NCBI GenBank assembly: GCA_964436825.1
Contig: CAYTEO010000034.1
Coordinates: forward strand, 1-29,623
Origin: CAYTEO01 sp964436825
GTDB taxonomy: Bacteria > Krumholzibacteriota > Krumholzibacteriia > LZORAL124-64-63
DNA: 29,623 nucleotides
Reading direction: 5' to 3'
Below are positions 15,838-23,052 of this stretch, piece by piece. The notes beneath the pieces were generated by a model, which searched no databases, was not told where the DNA came from, and was given only the letters and a program-made list of their open reading frames with translations. The first letter of the stretch is position 1; each line of letters begins with the position of its first letter. The translations under genes were made by a program, and so were the position numbers.

Positions 15838-17397
15838 ATGCTCGACGCCGCCATCATCCTGGCCTACTTCGCCGTCGTCCTGCTGGTCGCCATGCGCGGG
15901 CGCGCAGGCGCGGCGGCGAGCGTGGAGGAGTACTTCGTCGCCGGCCGCCGGCTGCGCTGGTGGTCGATCGCCGCCTCGACCATCGCCACCAACCTCCATG
16001 CCGGACATTTCCTGGCCGTCGTCGGCGCCGGCTACTGCTTCGGGCTGGCCCAGGCCAACTTCGAGCTGAACGCCGTGGTGGGGCTGGTCCTGGCCGCCTT
16101 CGTCTTCGTGCCGCTCTACCTGCGGCAGCGCGTGGTGACCATCAGCCAGTTCTTCGAGCAGCGGTTCGGGGCCGGCACGGCCACCGCCTACTCCCTGCTG
16201 ATGATGTTCCTCTACGGCACCCTCTACCTGGGAGCGACCCTCTTCTGGGGCGGCTACTCCCTGGAGGTCCTGTTCGGTCCGGCGCTGCAGGCGGGGGTGG
16301 GGGGGACGCCGGCGCTGCGCATCGGGACGATGATCCTGCTGCTGGCCGGCGTCTCGGCGGCCTACACCCGGGCCGGCGGCCTGGGGGCGGTGGTGCGCAC
16401 CGACGTGGTGCAGTTCGTCCTGCTGCTCGGCGGCGGGCTGACCGTCACCTGGCTGGCGGTCTCGCGCGCCGGCGGTGTGGTGGCGCTGCAGGAGGCGGTG
16501 CCCGAGCTGTGGCACCTGCACCTGCCCAACAGCCACCCCAAGCTGCCGTGGCTGGGGATCGGGACGATGCTGCTGCTGAACCTGCAGTACTGGGGCTGCA
16601 ACCAGGTCATCCTGCAGCGGGCCCTGGCCGCGCGCAGCCTGCGCGACGCCCAGGTGGGGCTGCTGGTGGGCGGGGCGTTCAAGTTCGTCACCGCGGCCAT
16701 GCTGGTGGTGCCGGGGATCGCCCTGGCGGCGCTGCTGGGACCGGAGCACCGGCTGGCCGATCCCGACCAGGCCTACCTGCGGATCGTCGACCTGGTGCTG
16801 GCGCCGGGGCTCAGGGGGCTGGTCCTGTGCGGGCTGTTCGCCTCGCTGATGAGCAGCGTCGACTCGATCCTCAACTCCATCGCCACCCTCTGGTCGGTCG
16901 ACATCTACAGGCGCCGGCTGGCGCCCGACGCCGACGACGCGACGGTGGTGGCCGTCGGCCGGCGGGCCGTCACCGTGACCATGGTCACAGGAGTGCTGCT
17001 GGGCTTCCTGTTCACCTGGATCAAGCTGGACCGGCCGTCCTTCCCCCTGGACCCGCTGTTCAAGCAGGCCAGCTACTTCATCAAGAACGGTCTGGTGGTG
17101 CTGATCGCCGCGGCGGTCTTCCTGTACCGGCCACCGCGACCGCTGGTGCTGGCGGCCCTGCTGGCCACCGTGCCGCTGACGGTCGCGCTCAACCTGTTGC
17201 TGCCTGACGTGCCGTACCTGATCCTGACCGGGGCGATCATCACCGGCGCGTTCCTCGTGGTGGCCGTGCCCACCTGGCGGCACAATGGCCTGCGCGTGGC
17301 CGACCCGCCGCTGTGGCGACCGGCGGACCGGGCCGTGACCGCGGCGGCGATCGCATTGATGGGGCTGCTGGTCGCTGTCCACGTGGTGCTGCACTGA
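15838..17397 (+). CDS. Sodium:solute symporter family (SSS/SLC5) transporter
   Basis: A 519-residue inner-membrane transporter of about 13 helices. The start MLDAAIILAYFAVVLLVAMR followed by EEYFVAGRRLRWWSIAASTIATNLHAGHFL is the classic SSS opening (the VAGR-WW-iaaS pattern). SSVDSILNSIATLWSVDIY at about residues 340-358 matches the conserved sodium-site helix region, the SS.DS.l.s.at....Diy pattern. It should carry a sugar, amino acid or other small solute with sodium; the overall look is of the SGLT-like branch, but the substrate cannot be named. AAGGA lies 6 bases before ATG 15838. It is divergent from msrB with only 43 bases between starts and convergent with a decarboxylase. Confidence 0.92.
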   Translation: MLDAAIILAYFAVVLLVAMRGRAGAAASVEEYFVAGRRLRWWSIAASTIATNLHAGHFLAVVGAGYCFGLAQANFELNAVVGLVLAAFVFVPLYLRQRVVTISQFFEQRFGAGTATAYSLLMMFLYGTLYLGATLFWGGYSLEVLFGPALQAGVGGTPALRIGTMILLLAGVSAAYTRAGGLGAVVRTDVVQFVLLLGGGLTVTWLAVSRAGGVVALQEAVPELWHLHLPNSHPKLPWLGIGTMLLLNLQYWGCNQVILQRALAARSLRDAQVGLLVGGAFKFVTAAMLVVPGIALAALLGPEHRLADPDQAYLRIVDLVLAPGLRGLVLCGLFASLMSSVDSILNSIATLWSVDIYRRRLAPDADDATVVAVGRRAVTVTMVTGVLLGFLFTWIKLDRPSFPLDPLFKQASYFIKNGLVVLIAAAVFLYRPPRPLVLAALLATVPLTVALNLLLPDVPYLILTGAIITGAFLVVAVPTWRHNGLRVADPPLWRPADRAVTAAAIALMGLLVAVHVVLH

Positions 17398-17425
17398 GAC
17401 GGGCGCCGCAGCCGGGGTGCCGGGA

Positions 17426-18859
17426 TCAGCCCAGCGCCGCCGCCGTCTCGCGGATCACCTTCCACGCCAGCACGACGTCGTCTTCGGTGGTCCAGGTCTG
17501 GCCCACGCTCAGGCGCAGGACGTAGCGGTCGGCCAGGCGGGTGTGGGTCAGCATGATCCGTCCCTCGGCGTTGATCCGCTCCAGCAGCCGCGCGTTGAAG
17601 TCGTCGCCGGCGCGGTGGCGGAAGCAGACCAGCGACAGCGGCGGCGGGACCACCAGCTCGAAGTCGGGATCGTCCTGCACCCACCCGGCGAACTGGTGGG
17701 CCAGGCGGACGTGCTCCCGCACGTGGCGGCGCAGCCCCTCCAGCCCGTACCAGCGCAGCACCAGCCACAGCTTCAGGGCCCGGAAGCGGCGGCCCAGCGG
17801 CACCTGCCAGTCGCGGTAGTCGATGACGGCGCCGGATTCCGTGGCGGCGTTGCGCAGGTACTCGGGCAGGATGGACAGGGCGCGCAGCAGGGCGGCGCGG
17901 TCGGCCACCCAGAAGCAGTCGCAGTCGAAGTTGGTCAAGAGCCACTTGTGGGGGTTGAAGCAGTAGCTGTCGGCCGACGCCAGCCCGTCGTTCAGCAGCG
18001 GCCGGAACTCGGGACAGATGGCCGCCGCGCCGGCGTGGGCGCCGTCCACGTGGAGCCAGATGTCGTGCTCGCGGCAGATCCGCCCGATGGCCGCCACCGG
18101 GTCGACGGCGTGGCTGCTGGTGGTCCCCACGGTGGCGCAGACGAAGACGGGCCGCTTGCCGGCGGCCAGGTCCTCCCGGATGGCGGCCTCCAGGGCGTCG
18201 GGGCGCATGGCGAAGGCGTCGTCCACGGCGACGGCGCGCAGGTTGGCGTCGCCCAGCCCGGCGATGCGCACCGCCTTGACCACCGACGAGTGGGTCTGGG
18301 TGGAGACGTAGGCCGTCAGCGACCCGTCGCAGCCGCCGCGGTTGGCCGCGCCGCCGGTGGCGCGCTCGCGGGCGGCCAGCAGGGCGCACAGGGCGGCGCT
18401 GGAGGCGGTGTCCTGGATGACGCCGCCGCCGGCACCGTCGCTGCGGAAGCGGTCGGGCAGGCCCAGGGCCTCCACCAGCCAGTCCAGCACGTGCGTCTCC
18501 AGCTCCGTGCAGGCGGGTCCGGTGGACCAGAGCATCCCCTGGGTGCCCAGCCCGGCGGCCAGCAGCTCGCCCAGGACCGACGGCCCCGAGACGTTGGCCG
18601 GGAAGTAGGCGAACCAGCGGGGGGACTGCCAGTGCGTGGTGGCCGGCAGGACGATGTCGGTCATGTCGCGCAGGACTGCTTCCAGTGGCTCACCCCGCTC
18701 CGGCGGGTGCGGCGGCAGCTGCGCGCGGACCCAGCCGGGCTCCACGCGGCTCTGCACGGGCAGCTCGGCGACGCGCTCCCAGTAGTCGGCGATCCAGTCG
18801 ACCACCTCGCGACCGAGGCGGCGGAACTCGTCGGGGGTCATGTGGTCGGTGTGGGGCAT
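17426..18859 (-). CDS. Group II PLP-dependent (aromatic-L-amino-acid type) decarboxylase
   Basis: A 477-residue fold-type I decarboxylase, the normal length for the AADC/TDC family. Evidence is the opening EFRRLGREVVDWIADYWERV, HWQSPRWFAYFPANVSGPSV, the PLP-ring region TASSAALCALLAARE, WLHVDGAHAGAAA with the conserved Asp, and NPHKW with the Schiff-base Lys305. The LPATTHWQSPRWFAYFP region and length favour aromatic substrates (tryptophan, tyrosine or DOPA) over glutamate or histidine, but substrate choice is not proven. It turns an amino acid into an amine plus CO2 in the cytoplasm. GGAGAGGA precedes the ATG. The convergent SSS transporter might supply the substrate; this is speculation. Its promoter faces the divergent SRPBCC remnant. 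Confidence 0.93.
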   Translation of the reverse strand: MPHTDHMTPDEFRRLGREVVDWIADYWERVAELPVQSRVEPGWVRAQLPPHPPERGEPLEAVLRDMTDIVLPATTHWQSPRWFAYFPANVSGPSVLGELLAAGLGTQGMLWSTGPACTELETHVLDWLVEALGLPDRFRSDGAGGGVIQDTASSAALCALLAARERATGGAANRGGCDGSLTAYVSTQTHSSVVKAVRIAGLGDANLRAVAVDDAFAMRPDALEAAIREDLAAGKRPVFVCATVGTTSSHAVDPVAAIGRICREHDIWLHVDGAHAGAAAICPEFRPLLNDGLASADSYCFNPHKWLLTNFDCDCFWVADRAALLRALSILPEYLRNAATESGAVIDYRDWQVPLGRRFRALKLWLVLRWYGLEGLRRHVREHVRLAHQFAGWVQDDPDFELVVPPPLSLVCFRHRAGDDFNARLLERINAEGRIMLTHTRLADRYVLRLSVGQTWTTEDDVVLAWKVIRETAAALG

Positions 18860-18930
18860 GGGTTCCTCTCCAGGTTGACACGGTTGAGGAAGTGTAGGCC
18901 GTGCGCCCGGTCCCCGCTACACCAGGCTGC

Positions 18931-18960
18931 TTGACCTGGTACCGGCTCGCCTCCTACCCT
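18931..18960 (+). promoter_or_regulatory. Sigma-70-type promoter for the SRPBCC/metallopeptidase/HD cluster
   Basis: TTGACC (18931-18936), an 18-base spacer and TACCCT (18955-18960) sit 25 bases upstream of the GTG at 18986, with AAAGGAG at 18973-18979 between. Position, spacing and orientation all fit a housekeeping promoter. Confidence 0.65.
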
Positions 18961-18985
18961 CGCCAGACGGGCAAAGGAGACCACC

Positions 18986-19353
18986 GTGAAGAAGATCCTG
19001 ACCGCCGTCCTGCTGCTGCCCCTGCTCCCCGCCGCCCTCGCCGCCGCCGTGGTGGAGGTGACCGACCACGGCTTCCTGGTCCGGCAGGAGGCGACCGTCG
19101 CCGCGCCGCCCGACTCCGTCTACGCCGCCCTGATCCGGGTGGACCGGTGGTGGAGTCCCGATCACACCTGGTCCGGCGACGCGGCCAACCTGTTCCTGGA
19201 GCCGCGCGCCGGCGGGATGTTCGGCGAGCGGCTGCCCGGCGGCGGCAGCGTGGAGCACCTGCGGGTGGTGCGTGCCGAGCCGGGGCGGCGGCTGGTGCTG
19301 CGCGGCTGACGCGATTCGCGGCCACCGGCGATCCCATCCCGCCGCTCCGCTGA
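18986..19353 (+). pseudogene. SRPBCC-domain protein, disrupted (internal loss and frame change)
   Basis: The gene starts well: GTG 18986 with a good ribosome site, a signal peptide (KKILTAVLLLPLLPAALAAA), then an SRPBCC-like start (FLVRQEATVAAPPDSVYAAL, WWSPDHTWSGDAANLFLEPR, RAEPGRRLVLRG). The frame then stops at 19309 after only 107 residues, whereas exported SRPBCC proteins of this kind are about 170-190. In another frame the bases just before and after this stop encode RLTRFAATGDPIPPLR followed by a stop at 19353, which looks like the usual C-terminal end of the same family. The middle of the domain therefore seems to be missing, with the two ends in different frames. A sequencing or assembly error is possible. 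The promoter and downstream genes are intact. Confidence 0.6.
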
Positions 19354-19371
19354 GGGAAGAGAAGGAGCACC

Positions 19372-20100
19372 ATGCCCCGCGTCCGCGAGATCCACACCGT
19401 CACCGTCGTCGGCGACCGGCCCGTGCGCTACACCCTGCGTCGCACCAGCCGGGCGCGGCGGCTCTCCCTGCAGGTCAGCCCGGAGCGCGGCCTGGTCGTC
19501 GTGCTGCCGTGGCGCTGGACCGTGGCCGACGCGGAGAAGGCCCTGCGGGAGCACGCCGACTGGATCGACAGGCAGGTGACACGACACGGCGTGACCGACG
19601 GACCGCGACGCCGCGAGCTGGTCACCGGCAGCCGCTTCCTGCTGCTGGGGCAGCCGCGCACCCTGGTGGTCGAACGGGCCGACGGCACACGCGGCGACGT
19701 CCGCTGGCAGGGCGAGACGGTGACCGTGCGGATCACCCCGGCCGACCTGCTCGACCCCCGGCCACGGCTGCAGCGCTGGCTGCGCCGCCTGGCCGGGCAG
19801 CGGCTGCGGGAGCGCGTGGCCGCGCTGGGGACCGCCCACGGCCTGGTGCCGGCGCGCGTGGTCGTGGGGGAGCGGACGACCCGCTGGGGAAGCTGCTCCC
19901 GCCGCGGCACCGTCTCGCTCTGTTACCGGCTGGTCATGGCGCCGCCGTGGGTGGCCGACGCGGTGATCGTCCACGAGCTGTGCCACCTGCGGCACATGGA
20001 CCACGGTCCGCGCTTTCGCGACCTGCTGGCGCGGCTCTGTCCCGACCACGAACAGGCCGACGCCTGGCTGCGCGACCACGGCCACGAACTCCGACTCTGA
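19372..20100 (+). CDS. YgjP-like (DUF45) zinc metallopeptidase
   Basis: A 242-residue cytoplasmic protein of the YgjP/DUF45 family. The N-terminal half has the family opening YTLRRTSRARRLSLQVSPER and LPWRWTVADAEKAL, then RWGSCSRRGTVSLCYRLVMA leads into the zinc site VIVHELCHLRHMDHGPRF (HExxH with the third His in DHGPRF). RWGSCS...N/Y..L..aP and HELcHl...dHg..Fw are diagnostic. The protein is predicted to be a metal-dependent peptidase; its substrate is unknown. GAAGGAG lies 5 bases before the ATG, and the gene directly follows the broken SRPBCC gene and precedes an HD protein by 18 bases, so all three probably share a transcript. Confidence 0.93.
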   Translation: MPRVREIHTVTVVGDRPVRYTLRRTSRARRLSLQVSPERGLVVVLPWRWTVADAEKALREHADWIDRQVTRHGVTDGPRRRELVTGSRFLLLGQPRTLVVERADGTRGDVRWQGETVTVRITPADLLDPRPRLQRWLRRLAGQRLRERVAALGTAHGLVPARVVVGERTTRWGSCSRRGTVSLCYRLVMAPPWVADAVIVHELCHLRHMDHGPRFRDLLARLCPDHEQADAWLRDHGHELRL

Positions 20101-20118
20101 CGTTCCCGGGAGGAACCC

Positions 20119-20682
20119 ATGTCCGATCTCTACGACCGCGACCGTTGCCTGGCCCTGTTGCACGAGTACACCGGGAGCGAGAGCCTCCGCCGCCACGCCT
20201 ACGCCGTGGAGGCGGCCATGCGCGCCGCCGCCACGCGCACCGGCAACGACCCGGAGTACTGGGGTGCCGTGGGCCTGCTGCACGACTTCGACTACGAGCG
20301 GTATCCCACGGCCGAGGACCATCCCTACAAGGGGGCCGAGATCCTGCGCGGACTGGGATACCCGGAGGAGTTCGTCCGCACGATCCTCTCCCACGCCTCC
20401 TACACCGGCGTCCCGCGCGACAGCGACTGCGCAAGGTGGCTGTTCGCCGTGGACGAGCTGTGCGGGTTCTGCATGGCCTGCGCCATGGTCCAGCCGGACA
20501 GGAAGATCGCCCAGGTGAAGGTCAAGTCCGTGAAGAAGAAGCTGAAGAAGAAGGACTTCGCCGCCAAGGTCAGCCGCGATGAGATCCGCGAGGGGGCCGC
20601 CGACCTGGGCCTGGAGCTGGACGAGGTCATCGCGCACGTGCTGGACGCCCTGGTACCGGTGGCCGACATGCTGGGGCTGTGA
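20119..20682 (+). CDS. HD-domain protein (putative phosphohydrolase)
   Basis: A 187-residue HD-superfamily protein. The metal-ligand pattern is visible as H in LRRHAYAVEAAMRA, HD in GLLHDFDYERYP, further His in DHPYKGAEIL and ILSHASYTG, and Asp in FAVDELCGF. Members hydrolyse nucleotides or other phosphate esters, but this subfamily (often annotated only as HDIG or HD) has no settled substrate. Near residues 134-155 is a strongly basic stretch (KVKSVKKKLKKKDFAAKVSR) followed by an acidic helix. GGGAGGA lies 5 bases before the ATG. It is the last gene of the unit that starts at 18986. Confidence 0.85.
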   Translation: MSDLYDRDRCLALLHEYTGSESLRRHAYAVEAAMRAAATRTGNDPEYWGAVGLLHDFDYERYPTAEDHPYKGAEILRGLGYPEEFVRTILSHASYTGVPRDSDCARWLFAVDELCGFCMACAMVQPDRKIAQVKVKSVKKKLKKKDFAAKVSRDEIREGAADLGLELDEVIAHVLDALVPVADMLGL

Positions 20683-20694
20683 GCCGACCGGCTC
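20681..20694 (+). terminator. Short hairpin at the end of the HD gene
   Basis: GAGCC (20681-20685) pairs with GGCTC (20690-20694) over a GACC loop. It overlaps the HD stop codon. It is short and has no T run, so termination is only suggested. Confidence 0.25.
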
Positions 20695-20707
20695 GACGGG
20701 CTCGCGG

Positions 20708-20737
20708 TGGACAGGGCGTGCGGCGATATGGTAGGAC
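20708..20737 (+). promoter_or_regulatory. Candidate promoter of the small barrel gene
   Basis: TGGACA (20708-20713), spacer of 18, TAGGAC (20732-20737). The -35 is good and the -10 poor. The start codon of the next gene is 78 bases further on, and the palindrome that follows would sit on the start of the transcript. Confidence 0.4.
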
Positions 20738-20764
20738 AGGTGTTATCGAGATAACCGCAACCTG
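20737..20764. promoter_or_regulatory. Palindromic operator candidate upstream of the small barrel gene
   Basis: GTTATC-GA-GATAAC (20742-20755) is a 6+6 inverted repeat in an AT-rich island inside very GC-rich sequence. CAGGT (20737-20741) and ACCTG (20760-20764) flank it as outer arms, off-centre by 4 bases. The size fits a dimeric repressor or activator site. The binding protein is not identifiable. Confidence 0.5.
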
Positions 20765-20814
20765 TTCCTCTTCATCACTGGCCGCCAGGTGACTTGCCAC
20801 CGGAAGGAGATCCC

Positions 20815-21384
20815 ATGCGTCGCATCGCCACCGCCGTCGTCGTCCTCCTCCTGCTCTCCCTGCTGCTCGCCTCGCTGGCGTCGGCCCGGCCCTATCGCCG
20901 CCACGCCCGCAAGGCCTACAGCCTCGTCGGTATCGGCACCTATGCCGCCGTCGTGGACAATCCCAGTCCCTTCGCCGACGACAAGCTCTACGGCTTCTCC
21001 CTGACCGGCACGCTGGGGCTGGGGCCGTCGCTGGCCGTGCGGGGAAACCTCTACTTCACCGAGCACGACGACGTCAGCGGCCTGGACAACAACGGCCTGG
21101 ACGCGCAGCTGCTGTTCGGCGGCGGGATGAACCGGTACGGTTTCAAGTACTACGGCATCGTCGGCCTGTTCTCCGAGACGTGGGATTCCGGCGCGGCGGA
21201 GCACGACTTCTCCGGCCTGGAACTGGGATTCGGGATCGGCTACGACTGGCGGCGGATCTCCCTGGACTGGTGGGGAGTCTGGCGGGATCCCGGAGACTAC
21301 GAGGACCTGGTCCGCAGCGCCACCGGCGTGGCCGTCGATCTCAACGCCGCCTCCGGGGCGTTGATGCTGACCTTCCGTCCCTAG
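20815..21384 (+). CDS. Small outer-membrane beta-barrel-like protein
   Basis: A 189-residue protein starting at ATG 20815, with GGAAGGAG 5 bases upstream; a longer open frame begins at 20794 but lacks such a site. The signal peptide is ATAVVVLLLLSLLLASLASA. The mature part has glycine- and aromatic-rich strands of barrel type (LVGIGTYAAVV, LYGFSLTGTLGLGPSLAVRG, YGFKYYGIVGLFSETW, LELGFGIGYDWRRISLDWWG) and ends GALMLTFRP. This suggests eight or so strands, like OmpX/OmpA-type small barrels. The family is not known to me. It stands alone between a palindromic operator candidate and the respiratory operon, in the same direction. Confidence 0.75.
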   Translation: MRRIATAVVVLLLLSLLLASLASARPYRRHARKAYSLVGIGTYAAVVDNPSPFADDKLYGFSLTGTLGLGPSLAVRGNLYFTEHDDVSGLDNNGLDAQLLFGGGMNRYGFKYYGIVGLFSETWDSGAAEHDFSGLELGFGIGYDWRRISLDWWGVWRDPGDYEDLVRSATGVAVDLNAASGALMLTFRP

Positions 21385-21443
21385 TCCGGATCGGGGTCAG
21401 CCCGCAGGAATCGGCAGGTCCCCCCGAGTGCCGCCCCGGCCAT

Positions 21444-21466
21444 CTTCGTGCTTTACAGGCACGAGG
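21444..21466. promoter_or_regulatory. Inverted repeat surrounding the -35 element of the respiratory operon
   Basis: CTTCGTGC (21444-21451) pairs with GCACGAGG (21459-21466), 8 pairs with one G-T; the 7-base loop holds the whole TTTACA -35 hexamer. It can be read as an operator or as a terminator hairpin for the gene ending at 21384. Confidence 0.45.
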
Positions 21467-21481
21467 GGTGAATGGTATAAA
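21452..21481 (+). promoter_or_regulatory. Sigma-70-type promoter of the Rieske/cytochrome b/nonahaem operon
   Basis: TTTACA (21452-21457), an 18-base spacer and TATAAA (21476-21481) form the best housekeeping-type promoter in the window. The Rieske start codon is 45 bases further on. Confidence 0.7.
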
Positions 21482-21500
21482 ACCTACCTGTATTGTAGGT
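21482..21500. promoter_or_regulatory. Inverted repeat at the predicted transcription start of the respiratory operon
   Basis: ACCTAC (21482-21487) and GTAGGT (21495-21500) form a perfect 6+6 dyad with a 7-base AT-rich spacer, directly after the -10 element. The location is that of a repressor site; the regulator is unknown. Confidence 0.5.
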
Positions 21501-21526
21501 ATTATGTCATGCAATCGGGGGCTGCG

Positions 21527-21988
21527 ATGACCAGAGAGCCAGACCAGGAATTCTCCCCGGAGCGTCGCCGGTTCCTGAACGTGCTGCTGGGATCGGGGTT
21601 CTTCCTCTGGCTCGGCAGCGTCCTCTACCCGGTGACCCGCTATCTCGTCCCGCCGGCCTCGGTGACCTCGGACGTCACCAGTGTCAGGGTCGGCAAGGTC
21701 GACGAGCTGCTGCCGGGCCAGTACCGGATCTTCCGCTTCGGACGCAAGCCGGGCATCCTGTTCCGGATGCGGGACGGCAGCCTCCACGCCCTCTCGGCCC
21801 GCTGCACCCACCTCGACTGCACCGTCCAGTTCGACGGCGAGCGCGAGCAGATCTGGTGCGCCTGCCACAACGGGATCTACGACATCACCGGCCGGAACGT
21901 CTCCGGTCCCCCGCCCCGTCCCCTCGACCAGTACGAGGTCGTGGTCAAGGGCGAGGACGTCTACGTGCGCAAGGGGGGCACGGCGTGA
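21527..21988 (+). CDS. Rieske iron-sulfur protein of a quinol:cytochrome c oxidoreductase
   Basis: A 153-residue Rieske protein. The basic start RRRFLNVLLGSGFFLWLGSV gives one membrane anchor; the soluble domain outside carries CTHLDC (Cys93, His95 as cluster ligands) and CACH (Cys111, His114), with Cys98 and Cys113 placed for the usual disulfide. CTHLGC/CPCHG is the common form, so Asp97 and Ala112 are mild variants and HNGIYD follows. It carries electrons from quinol at cytochrome b to the c-type subunit. It starts at ATG 21527 with a G-rich site upstream; a longer open frame exists but has no support. Its stop overlaps the cytochrome b start by 4 bases. Confidence 0.93.
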   Translation: MTREPDQEFSPERRRFLNVLLGSGFFLWLGSVLYPVTRYLVPPASVTSDVTSVRVGKVDELLPGQYRIFRFGRKPGILFRMRDGSLHALSARCTHLDCTVQFDGEREQIWCACHNGIYDITGRNVSGPPPRPLDQYEVVVKGEDVYVRKGGTA

Positions 21989-23052
21989 GGGCGTTGCTGG
22001 CCTGGCTGCAGGAGCGCATCGACCTGGCGGGGCTTGCGGCGTTCGTGAGGAAGAAGGAGGTCCCGCTCTTCTACGGGACCGTCTGGTACTACCTGGGCGG
22101 GATCTGCCTGTTCCTGTACGGGCTGCAGGTGGTCACCGGGATCCTGCTGCTGCTCTACTACCAGCCGGGTGAGGCGACCGCCTACGAGAGCCTCAAGATG
22201 ATCGTCAGCAAGGTGGAGTTCGGCTGGCTGTTGCGGGACATGCACAGCTGGTCGGCCAACCTGTTCATCCTTTTCGCCTTCCTGCACATGTTCACGGTCT
22301 TCTTCGCGCGGGGCTACCGCAAGCCCCGCGAGCTGACCTGGATGACCGGTTTCCTGCTGCTGGTCCTGGGGATGGGCTTCGGGTTCTCCGGCTACCTGCT
22401 GCCGTGGAACGAGCTGTCCTACTTCGCCACCCGGGTGGGGACCAACGTGGCCGGGGCGATTCCGGTCGTGGGGCCGGTCATCCTGAAGGTGATGCGGGCC
22501 GGCGACGACGTCACCGGCGCGACGCTGACCCGCTTCTACGGTATCCACGTCGCCGTCCTGCCGTTCGTCTTCGCCGTCCTGCTGGGATTGCACCTCGTGC
22601 TGGTCCAGGTCCTGGGGATGAGCGTTCCCCCGTCTCTGGAGAAGCTCCCTCCCGAGCAGCGGCGTTCCATCAAGTTCTTCCCGAACTTCTTCCTGCGGGA
22701 CGCCATGCTGTGGCTGCTGATGCTGAACATCATCGCCCTGCTGGCCGTCGTCTTCCCGTGGGAGCTGGGAGCGAAGGCCGACCCGCTCGCCCCCGCCCCG
22801 GCCGGCATCCGGCCGGAGTGGTACTTCATGTTCATGTTCCAGACCCTCAAGCTGCTGCCGGCCCACGTGCTGTTCCTGGAGGGGGAGGTGCTGGGGATCC
22901 TCGCCTTCGCCATCGGCGGGCTGGTCTGGTTCTGCCTGCCGCTGATCGACCGCAAGGCCCGGCGCGGGGAGGTGTCCCGTCTCATCAACGGGTTCGGGTT
23001 CGTGGTGATCGTCTACATGGTGGCCATGACCATCTGGGGGTACCTGGCATGA
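21985..23052 (+). CDS. Full-length cytochrome b of a b6-like quinol:cytochrome c oxidoreductase
   Basis: A 355-residue membrane protein starting with GTG 21985 and AAGGGGGG before it; it overlaps the Rieske gene by 4 bases. Haem ligands are His87 and His101 (13 residues between) in the second helix, and His188 and His203 (14 between) in the fourth. The 13/14 pattern is that of cytochrome b6 and menaquinol-type enzymes; mitochondrial-type b has 13/13. The C-terminal part, normally subunit IV in b6f complexes, is fused here and holds the quinol-site motif RPEWYFMFMFQTLKLLP. It moves electrons from quinol (probably menaquinol, by inference) to the Rieske protein. It is followed, with 4 bases of overlap, by a nonahaem cytochrome in place of cytochrome c1. 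Confidence 0.95.
   Translation: MRALLAWLQERIDLAGLAAFVRKKEVPLFYGTVWYYLGGICLFLYGLQVVTGILLLLYYQPGEATAYESLKMIVSKVEFGWLLRDMHSWSANLFILFAFLHMFTVFFARGYRKPRELTWMTGFLLLVLGMGFGFSGYLLPWNELSYFATRVGTNVAGAIPVVGPVILKVMRAGDDVTGATLTRFYGIHVAVLPFVFAVLLGLHLVLVQVLGMSVPPSLEKLPPEQRRSIKFFPNFFLRDAMLWLLMLNIIALLAVVFPWELGAKADPLAPAPAGIRPEWYFMFMFQTLKLLPAHVLFLEGEVLGILAFAIGGLVWFCLPLIDRKARRGEVSRLINGFGFVVIVYMVAMTIWGYLA

Noticed and set aside
11695..17394. A 1,899-codon open frame on the - strand
   Set aside because: It runs antisense to the Asp-box gene, msrB's other frame and the symporter, and has a composition of Gln/Val/Gly/Arg-rich repeats typical of GC-rich shadow frames. Real genes with known motifs occupy both strands here.
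17396..17449. GAGACGG/CCGTCTC pair as a terminator between the symporter and the decarboxylase
   Set aside because: The loop is about 40 bases, the right arm lies in the decarboxylase gene, and the inner pairing is patchy.
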